From positions 124,001 through 188,000 of the forward strand of contig JANPZU010000001.1 of the NCBI GenBank assembly GCA_024707405.1: DNA of 64,000 bases, in the 5' to 3' direction. Positions 24,094-34,873 of this stretch are shown here, piece after piece (positions within the stretch are counted from its first letter, which is position 1; each line of letters opens with the position of its first letter). Under the pieces are notes generated by a model. The model was not told the DNA's origin and ran no database searches. It saw only the letters and a list, made by a program, of their open reading frames with translations. A program made the translations under genes and the position numbers. Source of the DNA: Luteimonas sp. Lineage in GTDB: Bacteria; Pseudomonadota; Gammaproteobacteria; Xanthomonadales; Xanthomonadaceae.

Positions 24094-24528
24094 CTACTCC
24101 GCCGCCGGTTGCGGCTGTTCCGGCGCGGTCGCGTTGGCGATCCGCGTGAAACCGAGCTGGCCGAGCGCATCGTAGGCCGTCACCACCGCCTGCCAAGGCG
24201 TGCGCGCATCGGCACGCAGCAGCACGGTGCGCTCGCGGTCGTCGCCGGCAACCTCGACCAGCGTGCGCTTGAGCGATTCCACGTCGGTGCGCAGCGCCTC
24301 GCGATCCTCCACGAAGTAGCGCCCGTCTGCATTGATCAGCAAGCTGAGCGACGTGCCTTGCGCATCGTTGCGCTCGCCGGCGGCACGCGGCAATTCCAGC
24401 TTCAGCACCGAGCGCGCATCGAAGGTCGTGGTGATCACGAAGAAGATGATCAGCACCAGGATCACGTCGATCAGCGGCACGAGGTTGATCTCGGGCACGT
24501 CCTCGGCGCGGCGGTCGCGGATGCGCAT
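24094..24528 (-). CDS. exbD: Biopolymer transporter ExbD-type protein
   Basis: 144 aa from an ATG 4 bases after exbB. A single transmembrane helix (residues about 18-38, PLIDVILVLIIFFVITTTF) contains the conserved Asp in NLVPLIDVILVL that carries the proton pathway; the rest is the periplasmic domain (LSLLINADGRYFVEDREAL). With ExbB it converts the proton gradient into mechanical work. Placed before msbA, as in many xanthomonads, it may energise an envelope process and not only TonB. Confidence 0.93.
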   Translation of the reverse strand: MRIRDRRAEDVPEINLVPLIDVILVLIIFFVITTTFDARSVLKLELPRAAGERNDAQGTSLSLLINADGRYFVEDREALRTDVESLKRTLVEVAGDDRERTVLLRADARTPWQAVVTAYDALGQLGFTRIANATAPEQPQPAAE

Positions 24529-24532
24529 CGGG

Positions 24533-25198
24533 TCAGGCCGGCCGCTCGGCGTCGGCAAGCGCCGAGGAAGCACGGCGTGCTCGCGGATCGATCGCGTCCA
24601 TCAACTGGATCGCCTCGTGTTCCATGTCGACGATGTAGCCGTCGATGCGCGCACGGAAGTAGCGATGGAAGATCAGCGCCGGCACCGCGACCACCATGCC
24701 CGCGGCCGCGCACACCAGCGCCTTGCCGATGCCGCCGGCCAACTGGTTGACGTCGCCGACGCCGTGATCCATCACGCCCAGGAACATCTGGATCATGCCC
24801 ACGACCGTGCCGAACAGGCCCAGCAGCGGGCCGGCCCCGGCGATGGTACCCAGCGCGTTGAGGAAGCGTTCCATTCGGTGCGCGATATGGCGGCCGACGT
24901 CCTCGACCCGCTCGCGGATTTCTTCGCGCGGCCGATTGCGGACATCCAGCGCAGCCGCAAGCAACGCCCCCAGCGGCGAATTCCCGCGCAGGGATTCGAT
25001 GTGCGCCGGATCGAGCTTGCCACGCGCGGCCCAGGCGCGGACTTCCTGCCCCAGGCCCGGCGGCAGCACGGCCTTGCGACGCAGGGCCCAGAACCGTTCG
25101 ACGATGATCGCCAGCCCGACGGCGGACAGCAGCAGCAGCGGAATCATCGGCCAGCCGCCCGCCTTCACCAGTTCCAGCACACCCACCCCTTCGGCCAC
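24533..25198 (-). CDS. exbB: MotA/TolQ/ExbB proton channel family protein
   Basis: 221 aa, GTG start at 25198 (another GTG follows at codon 5). Three transmembrane helices: about 10-35 (GGWPMIPLLLLSAVGLAIIVE), 120-145 (LLGLFGTVVGMIQMF) and 155-180 (GGIGKALVCAAAGMVVAVPA). The GAGPLLGLFGTVVGM segment is the family signature. It forms the pentameric channel around ExbD. The gene lies nine bases after comEC and four before exbD. Confidence 0.93.
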   Translation of the reverse strand: MAEGVGVLELVKAGGWPMIPLLLLSAVGLAIIVERFWALRRKAVLPPGLGQEVRAWAARGKLDPAHIESLRGNSPLGALLAAALDVRNRPREEIRERVEDVGRHIAHRMERFLNALGTIAGAGPLLGLFGTVVGMIQMFLGVMDHGVGDVNQLAGGIGKALVCAAAGMVVAVPALIFHRYFRARIDGYIVDMEHEAIQLMDAIDPRARRASSALADAERPA

Positions 25199-25207
25199 CG
25201 GGCCTCG

Positions 25208-27577
25208 TCAATCCGGGCGATAGGATACCCCGTGCGATTCGGCCTGCAGTCGCCGGGCCAGCCATGCCGCATCCCAGGGCCTGCGATGCGAATCCCGGCG
25301 CGCATCGATGCGAACGCCGTCACGCTGCAGGCGGACGCGCAAGGCACCGCCGTCGGCGGTCGACCAGACCCGTGCGCCGCTCCGCTGCCAACGCTGCACC
25401 GTGTCTTCGTGGGGATGGCCGAAGCGGTTGCCATGGCCCATCGATGCAATGGCATGGCTTGCGCCGGTGGCGGCGATGAAGGCCGGATCCGACGACAGCC
25501 GACTGCCATGGTGTGCCATCAGCACCACATCCGACCGCATGGCGTCGGCCTGGCGACGCACCAGCATCCGCTCGACCACCTCGCCCACGTCGCCGGTCAG
25601 CAACAGCGCGCCACTGGTGGTGGCGACCCGCAGCACGCAACTCGATTCGTTTCTGAAAGGCGGGAAGTGCACGTCCGGATGCAGGAACTCGAAACGCACG
25701 CCATCGAGTTCCCACGACGAGCCCGCCAGGCACGGCGCCGCCCCCTCGAGCGCCGCTTCCCTCGCGGCGAACACGACCGGTGCAGGGAAGCGCCGCATCA
25801 CCGCTTCATGGCCACCGACGTGGTCGGCATCGCCGTGACTGACCACGGCGACGTCCAGCCCACGCACGCCAAGCGCCTGCAATGCCGGCACTACGACCCG
25901 TTCACCGGCATCGAAGCCATTGGGCACCTTCGGCCCCATGTCGTACAACAACGCATGCCGCGCCGTGAGCACCAGCACCGACAGCCCCTGCCCGACATCC
26001 AACACCACCGCATGCGCTTCGCCATGGCGCGGCAGGTGGCGATCCGGCCACAGCAAAGGCAGCAACAACACCCATGCGAACGACTTGCCCGGCAGGCCAC
26101 GCGGCAGCAACAGCCAGAACGCGCCCACCAGTGCCAACGGCAGGGCAAACCAGCGTGCTTCGGGCAGCCACCACAGCGAAAGTTCGCTCTCCGCCAACCA
26201 GCGGAACAGGGGCCAAGACAGGTCGAAACACCATGCCGCGGCTTGCCAGGCCCAGGTGCCCCACCCCTCCTGGATCGCTTCCAGCGCAGTGCCCACCAAC
26301 GCCAACGGCACCACGACCAGGCTCCACCACGGGATCGCCATGATGTTCGCCAGCGGCCCGACCACGGATGCCTGGCCGAACAGGATCGCGGTCAACGGCA
26401 ACAGCCCGAGCGTCGCGACCACCTGCGCCCACAGGAAGCCGCGCACCACCGGTACCGCACGCGTCTGCGGCAGGCACCACACCAGCCAGGCCACGCCAGC
26501 GAAACTCAGCCAGAAACCGGCGGCGAGGATCGACAGCGGATCGACCAGCAGGATCGCGATCGCTGCCATCGCCAATGCATCGGTCACGCTGGCATGGCTG
26601 CGCGTCATGCGCGCCAGCGCCACCACCGCGATCATCAACACGGTGCGCACCGTCGGCAATTCGAAGCCCGCGACCGCGGCATAGCCCAACGCACCCGCGA
26701 ATGCCACCAATGCCGCGGCCTGCGGCCTTGGCAAGCCACGTGACAAGTCCGGCAGTAGCCACCAGATGCCAGCGGCCATCAAGGCAAAGAACCCCGCGAC
26801 CAGACCGACATGGAACCCGGAGATGGCGATCAGGTGTGTCAGTCCGGTCGCGCGCAAGGTTTCCCAATCCGCCTCGTCGAGTCCGCGGGTGTCGCCGATG
26901 GCGAGCGCACGCACGTAGCGTGAAGAATCCTGCGCAACGGCCACCTCGATCCGGTCGGCGAGATCGCCCCGCCAGGCATCGATGCCGCCACGCACGCCCT
27001 CACGCTCGGGGGCTTGTGCCGTCCTCACGTAGCCGGTGGCCGCGATGCGATGGGACAGCGCATGTTTCTCGCTGTCGAACCAGCCGGGGTTGCGCAAGCC
27101 GCGCGGTGCACGCAGGCGCGCGGTGAATCTCCAGCTGCTGCCGGGAACGATCTCGTACCGGCGTTCGTCCACGCCGTCGCGGCCGTCGTACCACGACAGT
27201 CTCAACTTCCTGCCCTGCAGGAACGAAGGGATCGCATCCCCGCCATCGACGCGAAACTCGAAGCGAGTGCGCGCGGATTCGTGCACGGGCAAGCCGACCA
27301 CTTCGCCCGACAGTGCAAAATCCGCACGCTCGTGCGCTGGCGGCAAGCGCACCGACAGGGCATGGATGCCGTGCAATCCGCATAGCCCCAGTCCGGCAAG
27401 GCAAGCGCCCAGCAGGCGTACCCGCCCCGGGCGGCACCACGCAAACAGCCCTGCTGCCAGCAACGCCGCGAACCACGGCCAATGCGGCCAGTGCGGCAAC
27501 CACAGGGCCAGCGTCGTCCCCGCCACCAACGCCGCGGCGGTGGCGACACCGAACGGCCTGATCACGACGGTACTCAC
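25208..27577 (-). CDS. comEC: ComEC/Rec2 DNA uptake channel with metallo-beta-lactamase domain
   Basis: 789 aa from a GTG at 27577 that overlaps the integrase stop as GTGA. It is the inner-membrane channel for single-stranded DNA in natural transformation. The N-terminal membrane segments and OB-like domain reach about 230; the competence domain starts at [18 protein letters not shown] (about 250) with many helices; the C-terminal metallo-beta-lactamase domain (about 530-760) contains [13 protein letters not shown] and LMAHHGS, with the metal ligands intact, so it may degrade the second strand. Downstream are exbB-exbD-msbA. Confidence 0.96.
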   Translation of the reverse strand: MSTVVIRPFGVATAAALVAGTTLALWLPHWPHWPWFAALLAAGLFAWCRPGRVRLLGACLAGLGLCGLHGIHALSVRLPPAHERADFALSGEVVGLPVHESARTRFEFRVDGGDAIPSFLQGRKLRLSWYDGRDGVDERRYEIVPGSSWRFTARLRAPRGLRNPGWFDSEKHALSHRIAATGYVRTAQAPEREGVRGGIDAWRGDLADRIEVAVAQDSSRYVRALAIGDTRGLDEADWETLRATGLTHLIAISGFHVGLVAGFFALMAAGIWWLLPDLSRGLPRPQAAALVAFAGALGYAAVAGFELPTVRTVLMIAVVALARMTRSHASVTDALAMAAIAILLVDPLSILAAGFWLSFAGVAWLVWCLPQTRAVPVVRGFLWAQVVATLGLLPLTAILFGQASVVGPLANIMAIPWWSLVVVPLALVGTALEAIQEGWGTWAWQAAAWCFDLSWPLFRWLAESELSLWWLPEARWFALPLALVGAFWLLLPRGLPGKSFAWVLLLPLLWPDRHLPRHGEAHAVVLDVGQGLSVLVLTARHALLYDMGPKVPNGFDAGERVVVPALQALGVRGLDVAVVSHGDADHVGGHEAVMRRFPAPVVFAAREAALEGAAPCLAGSSWELDGVRFEFLHPDVHFPPFRNESSCVLRVATTSGALLLTGDVGEVVERMLVRRQADAMRSDVVLMAHHGSRLSSDPAFIAATGASHAIASMGHGNRFGHPHEDTVQRWQRSGARVWSTADGGALRVRLQRDGVRIDARRDSHRRPWDAAWLARRLQAESHGVSYRPD

Positions 27578-28581
27578 CGGTCGATCGGACTGAGCACGCC
27601 GCGTCCGCCGCGGTTGAGAACATGGGTGTAGATCTGCGTCGTCGCCACGTTCTTGTGACCCAGCAGTTCCTGCACGGTGCGGATGTCGTAACCGGCTTCG
27701 ATCAGGTGGGTCGCGAACGAGTGCCGCAAGGTATGCGCCGAGGTCGGCTTGACGATGCCCACCGCCTTGCATGCCGTCTTGATCGCACGCGACAGGGTCG
27801 CATCATCGATGTGGTGCCGACGCTCACGGCCGTCACGGGGATCGATGCTCCGCTGCTTCGCCGGGAACATGTATTGCCAGCCCAGCTCGCGTGCCGCCCC
27901 CGGATACTTGACCGAAAGCGCGTGCGGTAGCCACACCTCGCCGAAACCCTCGCGCAGATCCTGCTGGTGCCAGTCACGCACGCGCTCGACTTCGCACTGC
28001 AGCAAGGGCACCAGGCTGGCCGGCAACACGGTATGACGGTCGCGTCCACCCTTGCCGTCACGCACCACGATCTCGTTGCGCGCAAAATCCACATCCTTCA
28101 CCCGCAGGCGGATGCCTTCCATCAGGCGCATGCCGGTGCCGTAGAGCAGGCTCGCCAACAACCCCGTCCTGCCCTCCATGCACGACAGCAGGCGTCTCAC
28201 TTCCTCCATGGACAGCACGGTCGGCACCTTCGGTGCACGCTTTGCGCGCACCACTTCCTCCATCCACGGCAGTTGCAACCGCAGCACGTCCCGATACAAG
28301 AACAGCAGGGCCGCCAACGCCTGGTTCTGGGTACTGGCCGCCACCTTGCCGCGCACCGCGAGCGTGGTCAGGAAGGCTTCGACCTCGGCACCGCCGAGAT
28401 GGCGAGGATGCCGGCGACCGTTGGCTTCGATGAAACGCCAGATCCAGCCGGCGTACGCGCGCTCCGTCCTCAGGCTGTAGTGCTTGACCCGCATCCGTTC
28501 GCGGACTTCATCAAGCAACATCGAGCGTTGCGACGACTTACCTTGCGGCGTTTCTGCCGCGTTCCATGGGCGTTGCGACAT
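27574..28581 (-). CDS. intI: Integron-type tyrosine recombinase (IntI)
   Basis: 335 aa. Catalytic residues R152 ([10 protein letters not shown]), H283-TLR286 ([13 protein letters not shown]), H309 (LLGHKN) and Y318 (QIYTHVL) are all present. The extra segment between the catalytic boxes, [18 protein letters not shown] and [14 protein letters not shown] (about 205-270), is the IntI-specific patch that separates integron integrases from XerCD. It should recombine attI with cassette attC sites. No cassette or attC was found beside it; the 127 bases upstream lead directly to lolD. Its stop shares four bases with the comEC start, an unusual link to DNA uptake. No LexA-like box was seen. Confidence 0.92.
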   Translation of the reverse strand: MSQRPWNAAETPQGKSSQRSMLLDEVRERMRVKHYSLRTERAYAGWIWRFIEANGRRHPRHLGGAEVEAFLTTLAVRGKVAASTQNQALAALLFLYRDVLRLQLPWMEEVVRAKRAPKVPTVLSMEEVRRLLSCMEGRTGLLASLLYGTGMRLMEGIRLRVKDVDFARNEIVVRDGKGGRDRHTVLPASLVPLLQCEVERVRDWHQQDLREGFGEVWLPHALSVKYPGAARELGWQYMFPAKQRSIDPRDGRERRHHIDDATLSRAIKTACKAVGIVKPTSAHTLRHSFATHLIEAGYDIRTVQELLGHKNVATTQIYTHVLNRGGRGVLSPIDR

Positions 28582-28708
28582 GGCACCTCGATCCGTGAGA
28601 TACGCATGTCCATTGTCGATGCGGCGCTCCCGCTTTCACATCGCCGGATCGCGCGATGCCTTGTCGGGTTTCCCTGACGCCGATGCCTAGCGACGTGCCC
28701 GCAGGTCG

Positions 28709-29440
28709 TCAGACCGCGTCGCGTGCAACCTCGCGCAACTTGCCCTCGTGCAGTTCGAGCACGCGATCGAGGCGCTTGGCCAGCGAACGGTCGTGGGTCA
28801 CCATCACTAGGCTGGTGCGCTGCGCCCGGTTGAGGTCGAGCATCAGTCCGAACACCTTCGATGCGGTCTTCTCGTCGAGGTTGCCGGTGGGCTCGTCGCC
28901 GAGCACGCAGGCGGGACGGTTCACCAACGCACGGGCCACCGCCGCACGCTGGCGTTCGCCACCCGACAGCTCCCCGGGCTTGTGGTCAAGCCTGTGGCCG
29001 AGGCCGACCGATTCGAGCAACGACCGGGCGCGCGACACGGCATCGCCGGTCTCGGCGCCACCCAGCAACACCGGCATCATCACGTTCTCCAGCGCGGTGA
29101 ATTCCGGCAAGAGGTGGTGGAACTGGTAGACGAAGCCGAGCGCGCGATTGCGCAGCTGTCCGCGCGCCGCATCCGACAATGCGCTCATCTTCTGCCCGGC
29201 GACGTACACCTCGCCCGAAGTGGGTGTATCCAGGCCACCGAGCAGGTGCAGCAACGTGCTTTTCCCGGCGCCGGACGCACCGAGGATGGCGACCGTTTCG
29301 CCCGAGGCGATGGACAGTTCAAGCCCGTCGAACACGGGCGTGTGCAGCTTGCCTTCGGCATAGGTCTTGCCGAGTGATTCGGCACGGATCACCGCGCCGC
29401 CATCGACTGCGGTATTCGTCATGGTCGCCTGCTCACTCAT
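28709..29440 (-). CDS. lolD: Lipoprotein-releasing system ATP-binding protein
   Basis: 243 aa from ATG 29440, which overlaps lolC/E by eight bases; ATG 29422 is an alternative with better spacing to a purine run. LolD powers release of outer-membrane lipoproteins to LolA. Walker A is [12 protein letters not shown], the LolD-type Q-loop region is [18 protein letters not shown], the signature is [15 protein letters not shown] and Walker B is [13 protein letters not shown]. Paired with one LolC/E-type permease. Confidence 0.96.
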   Translation of the reverse strand: MSEQATMTNTAVDGGAVIRAESLGKTYAEGKLHTPVFDGLELSIASGETVAILGASGAGKSTLLHLLGGLDTPTSGEVYVAGQKMSALSDAARGQLRNRALGFVYQFHHLLPEFTALENVMMPVLLGGAETGDAVSRARSLLESVGLGHRLDHKPGELSGGERQRAAVARALVNRPACVLGDEPTGNLDEKTASKVFGLMLDLNRAQRTSLVMVTHDRSLAKRLDRVLELHEGKLREVARDAV

Positions 29441-30686
29441 GGCGCAATGCCTCCGCCGGCGCAGTACGCGCAGCCCGCCAGGCGGGGTACAGGGTGGCAA
29501 GGAACGCCATGGCCAGCGCGACGGACGCGATCATCACCACGTCCCCTGCCTGCAGGTCGATCGGCAATCCAGTCACGTAGTACACGTCGCTCGGCATCAA
29601 CACCACGCCGAAGGCGCGTTCGATCGCGCGCAAGATGTGTTCGAGGTTGAACGTCAGCAGCAGGCCGCAGACGACGCCGAGGACGGTACCAATCACGCCG
29701 ATCAGCGTGCCCTGCACCATGAACACCTTCATCACCCCACCCGGCGTCAGCCCCAGCGTGCGCAGGATGGCGATGTCGGCATGCTTGTCGGTCACCAGCA
29801 TCACCTGCGAGTTGAGCAGCGAGAACGCCCCCATCAGGATGATCAGCGACAGGAGGATGCCGATCATCGTCTTCTCGAGCTTGAGCGCCCGGAACATGTT
29901 GGCGTTCTCCATGCTCCAGTCGCTGACCCGGAAATACGAGTGCTGCGCGGCGGCGAGTTCCTGCGCGAGGTCGCGGGCGACCTCGAACGCGCGATCCATG
30001 TCGTGCAGCTTCAATCGCACGCCGGTCACGCCCTCGCCCATGCGCATCAGGCGCTGCGCGTCCTGCAGGTTGACCACGGCGAGGCGCCGGTCGAAATCCT
30101 GGTAGCCGGCCTCGAAGATGCCGCTGACGGTGAAGCGCTTGAGCTGCGGCACCGCACCGAGTGGCGTGACCTGGAAGTCGGTGGTCACCACGATGCGGTC
30201 GCCGACCTGCACGCCCAGCCAGAGCGCGAGATCCTTGCCGAGCACGATGTTGAACTCGCCCGGCTGCAGGTCATCGAGACTGCCCTGCACCATCTTGTCG
30301 GCAATCTCCGATACCTGCGCCTCGTCCCCGGGTACCACGCCGCGGATCGCGGCCGGTTCCTGCCGGCTGCTACGCAGCAGGGCCTGCGTGTCGATGTACG
30401 GCGCGGCACCGACGACGCGCGGATCCTTGCGCGCGATGCGCATCGCATCCTGCCAGCCCTCCATCGCGCGGCCGTCCGCGGTCACCGTGGCATGGGACAC
30501 CATGCCCAGCATGCGGTCGCGGATCTCGCGCTGGAAACCGCTCATCACCGCCAGCGTGGTGATCAGCACCATCACGCCCAGCGCGATGCCGATGATCGAG
30601 GCAAATGAAATGAAGGAGATGAAGCCGTTGCGGCGCTTGGCGCGCAGGTAGCGCAGGCCGATGGCGACGGGGATCGGTTTGAACAT
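29433..30686 (-). CDS. lolC: Lipoprotein-releasing system transmembrane protein (LolC/E family)
   Basis: 417 aa with four transmembrane segments: one near 22-50 and three near 275-400 ([58 protein letters not shown]). A periplasmic MacB-like domain lies between. [21 protein letters not shown] is the usual start. Only one permease gene is present here, so it may work as a homodimer (LolF-type) or pair with a LolE encoded elsewhere. It overlaps lolD. Confidence 0.94.
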   Translation of the reverse strand: MFKPIPVAIGLRYLRAKRRNGFISFISFASIIGIALGVMVLITTLAVMSGFQREIRDRMLGMVSHATVTADGRAMEGWQDAMRIARKDPRVVGAAPYIDTQALLRSSRQEPAAIRGVVPGDEAQVSEIADKMVQGSLDDLQPGEFNIVLGKDLALWLGVQVGDRIVVTTDFQVTPLGAVPQLKRFTVSGIFEAGYQDFDRRLAVVNLQDAQRLMRMGEGVTGVRLKLHDMDRAFEVARDLAQELAAAQHSYFRVSDWSMENANMFRALKLEKTMIGILLSLIILMGAFSLLNSQVMLVTDKHADIAILRTLGLTPGGVMKVFMVQGTLIGVIGTVLGVVCGLLLTFNLEHILRAIERAFGVVLMPSDVYYVTGLPIDLQAGDVVMIASVALAMAFLATLYPAWRAARTAPAEALRHE

Positions 30687-30710
30687 GTGTCCGGGCCGCG
30701 GGAGCAGCCG

Positions 30711-31187
30711 CTATGGTGCCACCGAAGTCCGCCCGCCGGCAGCAACGTCCGCAGGCGCGGCCAGTCGCAGTTCACGTCGGCGGGCAGCGGGCAAGGTATC
30801 GGGCCACCAGGCGAGGCGGTGCCGCCGCCCATCACCATCCAGCCAGGTGACGAACGCAAGCGGGCCTCGCCACGCAAGGTGCAGGCCATCGACACGCAGA
30901 CCGTCGACGAGGGCCGTCCCGTCAGGATGGAACACGAAACCACGCCGGGGGCGCCGGCCTTCCTTGCGGAACGCAAGGGCACCATGAGCCAGGATGGCAA
31001 TCGACAGCAGCCACGCCAACAGAGGCGGGCACGCGCTGGCATGGATCGAGAGCGCTGCCGAGAACGTGAGCATCGCCAACGCCCCCTTCATCCAGCGCGA
31101 AGGCCGCCATTCGATCCTCGCGACGGGCGCATCAACCGCGTGGGGGAAGCTGGATGATCCGTTCGACGAAGGCGGCGAGTTCGGCAT
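30711..31187 (-). CDS. ygfX: YgfX/CptA-like membrane protein
   Basis: 158 aa. [19 protein letters not shown] at 24-42 matches the conserved start of YgfX/CptA, followed by two adjacent transmembrane helices (about 34-70) and a cytoplasmic beta-rich domain ([20 protein letters not shown]). No start codon exists between 31187 and the membrane helix, so the gene must overlap sdhE by 56 bases. YgfX binds SdhE in enterobacteria and has been described as a cell-division toxin; here the flavinylation link is more likely to matter. Confidence 0.8.
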   Translation of the reverse strand: MPNSPPSSNGSSSFPHAVDAPVARIEWRPSRWMKGALAMLTFSAALSIHASACPPLLAWLLSIAILAHGALAFRKEGRRPRRGFVFHPDGTALVDGLRVDGLHLAWRGPLAFVTWLDGDGRRHRLAWWPDTLPAARRRELRLAAPADVAAGGRTSVAP

Positions 31188-31395
31188 CGGGGACGGTTTC
31201 GTGGCCCATGAACCAGCGCCAGAGCTTATCGTCCTCGCAGTCGAGCAGGCGTAGGAAAACGCCGCGTTCGACCTCGGATGCCGTCGCCCATTCGCGATCC
31301 AGCCAGCGCTCGAACAACTGGTCGAGCTCGCGCATGCCGCGCCGGCAACGCCAGCGCAGGCGGCGGAGTTCTGCTGCGTCGGCGTCTGCTGTCAT
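31132..31395 (-). CDS. sdhE: Succinate dehydrogenase assembly factor (FAD assembly)
   Basis: 87 aa. SdhE assists covalent FAD attachment to SdhA. The signature RRGMRELD (about 18-25) contains the RGxxE motif needed for flavinylation, and [20 protein letters not shown] is also characteristic. It lies 67 bases after sdhB and is followed by the overlapping ygfX. Confidence 0.95.
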   Translation of the reverse strand: MTADADAAELRRLRWRCRRGMRELDQLFERWLDREWATASEVERGVFLRLLDCEDDKLWRWFMGHETVPDAELAAFVERIIQLPPRG

Positions 31396-31429
31396 CGGGA
31401 ATCGTCGGAACGGGCTGCTGCCTGCCCAC

Positions 31430-31454
31430 GCCTTCTCCCTTTTCCGGGAGAAGG
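31430..31454. repeat. REP-like hairpin between sdhB and sdhE
   Basis: GCCTTCTCCC and GGGAGAAGGC form a 10-bp stem. Related CCYTCTCCC hairpins occur at 41658-41680 and 41798-41818, so it looks like one member of a scattered intergenic repeat family; it could also stabilise the sdh mRNA 3' end. Confidence 0.6.
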
Positions 31455-31462
31455 CCGAGGCA

Positions 31463-32248
31463 TCAGCCGCGACGCGCCAGCATCAACTGCTTGATCGAGC
31501 CGATGGCCTTGGCGGGGTTGAGCCCCTTCGGGCACGTCCTCGCGCAGTTCATGATGGTGTGGCAGCGATACAGCTTGAACGGGTCTTCCAAATCGTCCAG
31601 ACGCGCACCGGTGTCCTCGTCGCGGCTGTCGATGATCCAGCGATAGGCCTGCAACAGGATCGCCGGGCCGAGGTAACGCTCGCCGTTCCACCAGTAGCTT
31701 GGGCAACTGGTCGTGCAGCAGGCACAGAGGATGCATTCGTACAGGCCGTCGAGCTTGTCGCGGTCGGCCGGAGACTGCAGTCGCTCGCGATCCGGCGGCG
31801 GCGCGCTCTGGGTGCGGATCCACGGCTGGATGGATGCGTACTGCGCGTAGAAGTGGGTCAGATCCGGGACGAGATCCTTCACCACGCTCATGTGCGGCAG
31901 CGGGTAGACCGGCACCTCGGTCTTCTTGCAGTCGTCGATGGCCAGCGTGCACGCGAGCGTGTTGGTGCCGTCGATGTTCATCGCGCACGAACCGCAGATG
32001 CCTTCGCGGCACGACCTGCGGAAGGTCAGCGTCGGGTCGATCTCGTTCTTGATCTTGATCAGCGCGTCCAGAACCATCGGGCCGCACTTGTCGAGGTCGA
32101 CCTCGTAGGTGTCGGTGCTCGGGTTCTGCCCGTCGTCCGGGTTCCAGCGATAGACCTTGAAGGTGCGCACGCGCGTCGAGCCAACCGGCGCCTTGAAGTG
32201 CTTGCCCTTCTTGATCTTGGAGTTCTTCGGGAGGGTGAATTCAGCCAT
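31463..32248 (-). CDS. sdhB: Succinate dehydrogenase iron-sulfur subunit
   Basis: 261 aa. Three cysteine groups bind the [2Fe-2S], [4Fe-4S] and [3Fe-4S] clusters: [13 protein letters not shown] (about 80-92), [17 protein letters not shown] (about 172-188) and [18 protein letters not shown] (about 232-249). It passes electrons from SdhA flavin to quinone in SdhCD. Lies 15 bases downstream of sdhA. Confidence 0.98.
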   Translation of the reverse strand: MAEFTLPKNSKIKKGKHFKAPVGSTRVRTFKVYRWNPDDGQNPSTDTYEVDLDKCGPMVLDALIKIKNEIDPTLTFRRSCREGICGSCAMNIDGTNTLACTLAIDDCKKTEVPVYPLPHMSVVKDLVPDLTHFYAQYASIQPWIRTQSAPPPDRERLQSPADRDKLDGLYECILCACCTTSCPSYWWNGERYLGPAILLQAYRWIIDSRDEDTGARLDDLEDPFKLYRCHTIMNCARTCPKGLNPAKAIGSIKQLMLARRG

Positions 32249-32263
32249 CGTGTTCGCTCCCGG

Positions 32264-34057
32264 TCAGTAGACGCGCGCTTTCGGCGGCACCACTTCGACT
32301 TCGTCGTCGAGGGTGTACATGTGCACCGGGCGGTAATCGATGCCGACCTTGCCCGCGTCGTCGATGCCGGCCAGCGTGTGCTTGTGCCAGTTGTCGTCGT
32401 CGCGATCCGGGAAGTCCTCGCGCGCATGCGCGCCGCGCGATTCCTTGCGGTTCTCGGCCGAAGTGATGGTCACCAGCGCCTGCCCCAGCAGGTTCTGCAG
32501 TTCCAGCGTCTCGATCAGGTCGGAGTTCCACACCAGCGAACGGTCGCTGACCTTGACGTCGGCGAACGAGTCGCGGATCTCGTGGATCTGCTTCACGCCC
32601 TCTTCCAGCGTTTCCTGGGTGCGGAACACCGCGGCATGCGCCTGCATCGAACGTTGCATGCGGTCGCGAATGACGGCCGTCGGCGTGTCGCCGCCGGCGT
32701 TGCGCAGCCGGTCGAGGTTGGAGATGGCCTTGTCGGTGGCGTCGTCGGCCAGTCGCTTGTGCGGCTGGTTGGGCTTGATCGTCTCGGCGCAGCGGTTGGC
32801 CACGGCACGGCCGAAGACCACTAGGTCAAGCAGCGAGTTGGAACCGAGGCGGTTGGCACCGTGCACGGACACGCACGCGGCCTCGCCGATGGCATACAGG
32901 CCCGGCACCACGGCATCGGGGTCGCCGTTCTTCAACTGCACCACTTCGCCGTGGTAGTTGGTGGGGATACCGCCCATGTTGTAGTGCACGGTCGGGATCA
33001 CCGGGATCGGCTGCTTCTCCACGTCGACGCCGGCGAAGATCTTCGCGCTCTCGGCGATGCCCGGCAGCTTCTTGTGGATGTCGGCCGGGTCGAGATGGGT
33101 CAGGTCGAGGTGGATATGATCCTTGTGCTCGCCGACGCCACGACCCTCTCGGATTTCGATGGTCATCGAACGGCTCACCACGTCGCGCGAAGCGAGATCC
33201 TTCGCGTTGGGTGCATAGCGCTCCATGAAGCGCTCACCGTTGCTGTTGCGCAGGATGCCACCTTCGCCGCGCACGCCCTCGGTGATCAGGCAGCCAGCAC
33301 CGTAGATGCCGGTCGGGTGGAACTGCACGAACTCCATGTCCTGCAGGCCCAGGCCCGCACGCAGCGCCATACCGCCGCCATCGCCAGTGCAGGTGTGCGC
33401 CGACGTGGCGGAGAAGTAGGCACGCCCGTAGCCGCCGGTGGCCAGCACCACGCCGTGGGCGCGGAACAGGTGCAACGTGCCCTCGGCCATGTCCAGCGCC
33501 AGCACGCCCTTGCAGGCGCCATGCTCGTCCATGATCAGGTCGAGCGCGAAGTATTCGATGTAGAACTCGGCCTGGTGCGCGAGCGACTGCTGGTACAGCG
33601 TGTGCAGGATCGCGTGGCCGGTACGGTCGGCGGCGGCGCAGGTGCGCTGGGCGATGCCCTTGCCGTAGTGCGTGGTCATGCCGCCGAACGGGCGCTGGTA
33701 GATCTTGCCTTCCTCGGTGCGCGAAAACGGCACGCCCTGGTGTTCCAGTTCGATGATCGCCGGGATCGCCTCGCGACACATGTACTGGATGGCGTCCTGG
33801 TCGCCCAGCCAGTCCGAGCCCTTGATGGTGTCGTAGAAGTGGAAGCGCCAGTCGTCCTCGCCCATGTTGCCCAGCGCGGCGGAAATGCCGCCCTGCGCCG
33901 CCACCGTGTGCGAGCGGGTCGGGAAGACCTTGGTGATGCAGGCAGTCTTCAGGCCCTTGTGCGCCAGCCCGAAGGTGGCACGCAGACCGGCACCGCCGGC
34001 GCCGACGACGATCATGTCGTACTTGTGTTCGATAATCGGATACGCGGAGGTCATCAC
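32264..34057 (-). CDS. sdhA: Succinate dehydrogenase flavoprotein subunit
   Basis: 597 aa. It oxidises succinate to fumarate in the citric acid cycle and respiratory complex II. The Rossmann FAD motif is [18 protein letters not shown] (about 14-31); [17 protein letters not shown] carries the His for covalent FAD; the catalytic region includes [21 protein letters not shown] and [16 protein letters not shown]. Four bases separate it from sdhD. Confidence 0.98.
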   Translation of the reverse strand: MMTSAYPIIEHKYDMIVVGAGGAGLRATFGLAHKGLKTACITKVFPTRSHTVAAQGGISAALGNMGEDDWRFHFYDTIKGSDWLGDQDAIQYMCREAIPAIIELEHQGVPFSRTEEGKIYQRPFGGMTTHYGKGIAQRTCAAADRTGHAILHTLYQQSLAHQAEFYIEYFALDLIMDEHGACKGVLALDMAEGTLHLFRAHGVVLATGGYGRAYFSATSAHTCTGDGGGMALRAGLGLQDMEFVQFHPTGIYGAGCLITEGVRGEGGILRNSNGERFMERYAPNAKDLASRDVVSRSMTIEIREGRGVGEHKDHIHLDLTHLDPADIHKKLPGIAESAKIFAGVDVEKQPIPVIPTVHYNMGGIPTNYHGEVVQLKNGDPDAVVPGLYAIGEAACVSVHGANRLGSNSLLDLVVFGRAVANRCAETIKPNQPHKRLADDATDKAISNLDRLRNAGGDTPTAVIRDRMQRSMQAHAAVFRTQETLEEGVKQIHEIRDSFADVKVSDRSLVWNSDLIETLELQNLLGQALVTITSAENRKESRGAHAREDFPDRDDDNWHKHTLAGIDDAGKVGIDYRPVHMYTLDDEVEVVPPKARVY

Positions 34058-34061
34058 GGGC

Positions 34062-34487
34062 TCAGGCAGTGAAGGCGATGCGGACGATCGCGTACAGCGA
34101 GGCGATGGCGCCCAGCCCGCAGAGGAAGGTCACGAGAAGCTGCAGCGCAAGCTCCATGGCCCGATGGTGCACGTAATCCTCGATCACGACCTGCAGGCCG
34201 AGACGGGCATGCCAGAACAGCGTGACCAGGAAGATCGCGAACAGGATCGCGTTCCATGGCCGCGCGATGATCTCGCGCGCAGTCGCAAGATCGGCGCCGA
34301 CCAGCGACAACAGGGTGAGGATGAACCACACCACCAGCGGAATGAGGATGATCGCGGTGACGCGCTGCATCCAGAAATGCTCGGTGCCGGTCTTGCCCGA
34401 ACCCAGCCCGCGTGCGCGCTTGATGGGAGTGCGCAAGCGCGCGGCGCGAGAGGTTTCGCCTCCGCCACCGGGGAAATTGCCGCTCAT
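34062..34487 (-). CDS. sdhD: Succinate dehydrogenase hydrophobic anchor subunit
   Basis: 141 aa from ATG 34487, overlapping the sdhC stop by ATGA. The first 45 residues are glycine/arginine-rich and longer than in E. coli. Three transmembrane helices follow ([40 protein letters not shown], and [20 protein letters not shown]). The [16 protein letters not shown] segment carries haem and quinone-site residues. Confidence 0.94.
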   Translation of the reverse strand: MSGNFPGGGGETSRAARLRTPIKRARGLGSGKTGTEHFWMQRVTAIILIPLVVWFILTLLSLVGADLATAREIIARPWNAILFAIFLVTLFWHARLGLQVVIEDYVHHRAMELALQLLVTFLCGLGAIASLYAIVRIAFTA

Positions 34488-34873
34488 GCTCCACCCCGCA
34501 GGCCACAGAACCAGATCAGGCCGGTGATGGCGAAGCCCAGCACGAACACGGCATAGCCGGACTTGTAGGCCGTGGGGATGTCGAAGCCCCAGCCCGCATC
34601 CCACAACAGGTGGCGGATGCCATTGAGCAGGTGGTAGACCAGCGCAAGGGTGAAGCCGAACAGGAACACCAGCCCGATCGGCGAGGCCCACTGCTTCGAT
34701 GCGAAGGCGTATGCCTCGCCCCCGAGCGCGATGGACATCAGCCACCAGACCAGTGAAATGCCTCCCAACGCCAGCGATACGCCGGTGATGCGATGGAGGA
34801 TGGACATTGTCGTGGTGATCTGCGGCCGGTAGACCTGCAGATGCGGCGACAGGGGTCGTTCGCGGTTTGCCAT
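34484..34873 (-). CDS. sdhC: Succinate dehydrogenase cytochrome b556 subunit
   Basis: 129 aa beginning MANRERPLSPHLQVYRPQ, the standard SdhC opening. SILHRITGVSLALG contains the conserved His/Arg/Ser of the quinone site, and ALVYHLLNGIRHLLWDAG the haem-ligand His region. Three transmembrane helices. First gene of the sdh operon; the 286 bases upstream separate it from divergent ygfZ and should hold both promoters. Confidence 0.95.
   Translation of the reverse strand: MANRERPLSPHLQVYRPQITTTMSILHRITGVSLALGGISLVWWLMSIALGGEAYAFASKQWASPIGLVFLFGFTLALVYHLLNGIRHLLWDAGWGFDIPTAYKSGYAVFVLGFAITGLIWFCGLRGGA

Noticed and set aside
22286..26743. Long plus-strand frames (22286-24175 and 24332-26743)
   Set aside because: Antisense shadows of msbA, exbD, exbB and comEC; composition is rich in His/Gln/Arg with no known domain.
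28582..28708. Possible attI site or LexA box upstream of intI
   Set aside because: No GTTRRRY core and no CTGT-N8-ACAG or TTAGTA-type box was found by eye.
31154..32824. 556-codon plus-strand frame
   Set aside because: Antisense to sdhE, sdhB and sdhA.
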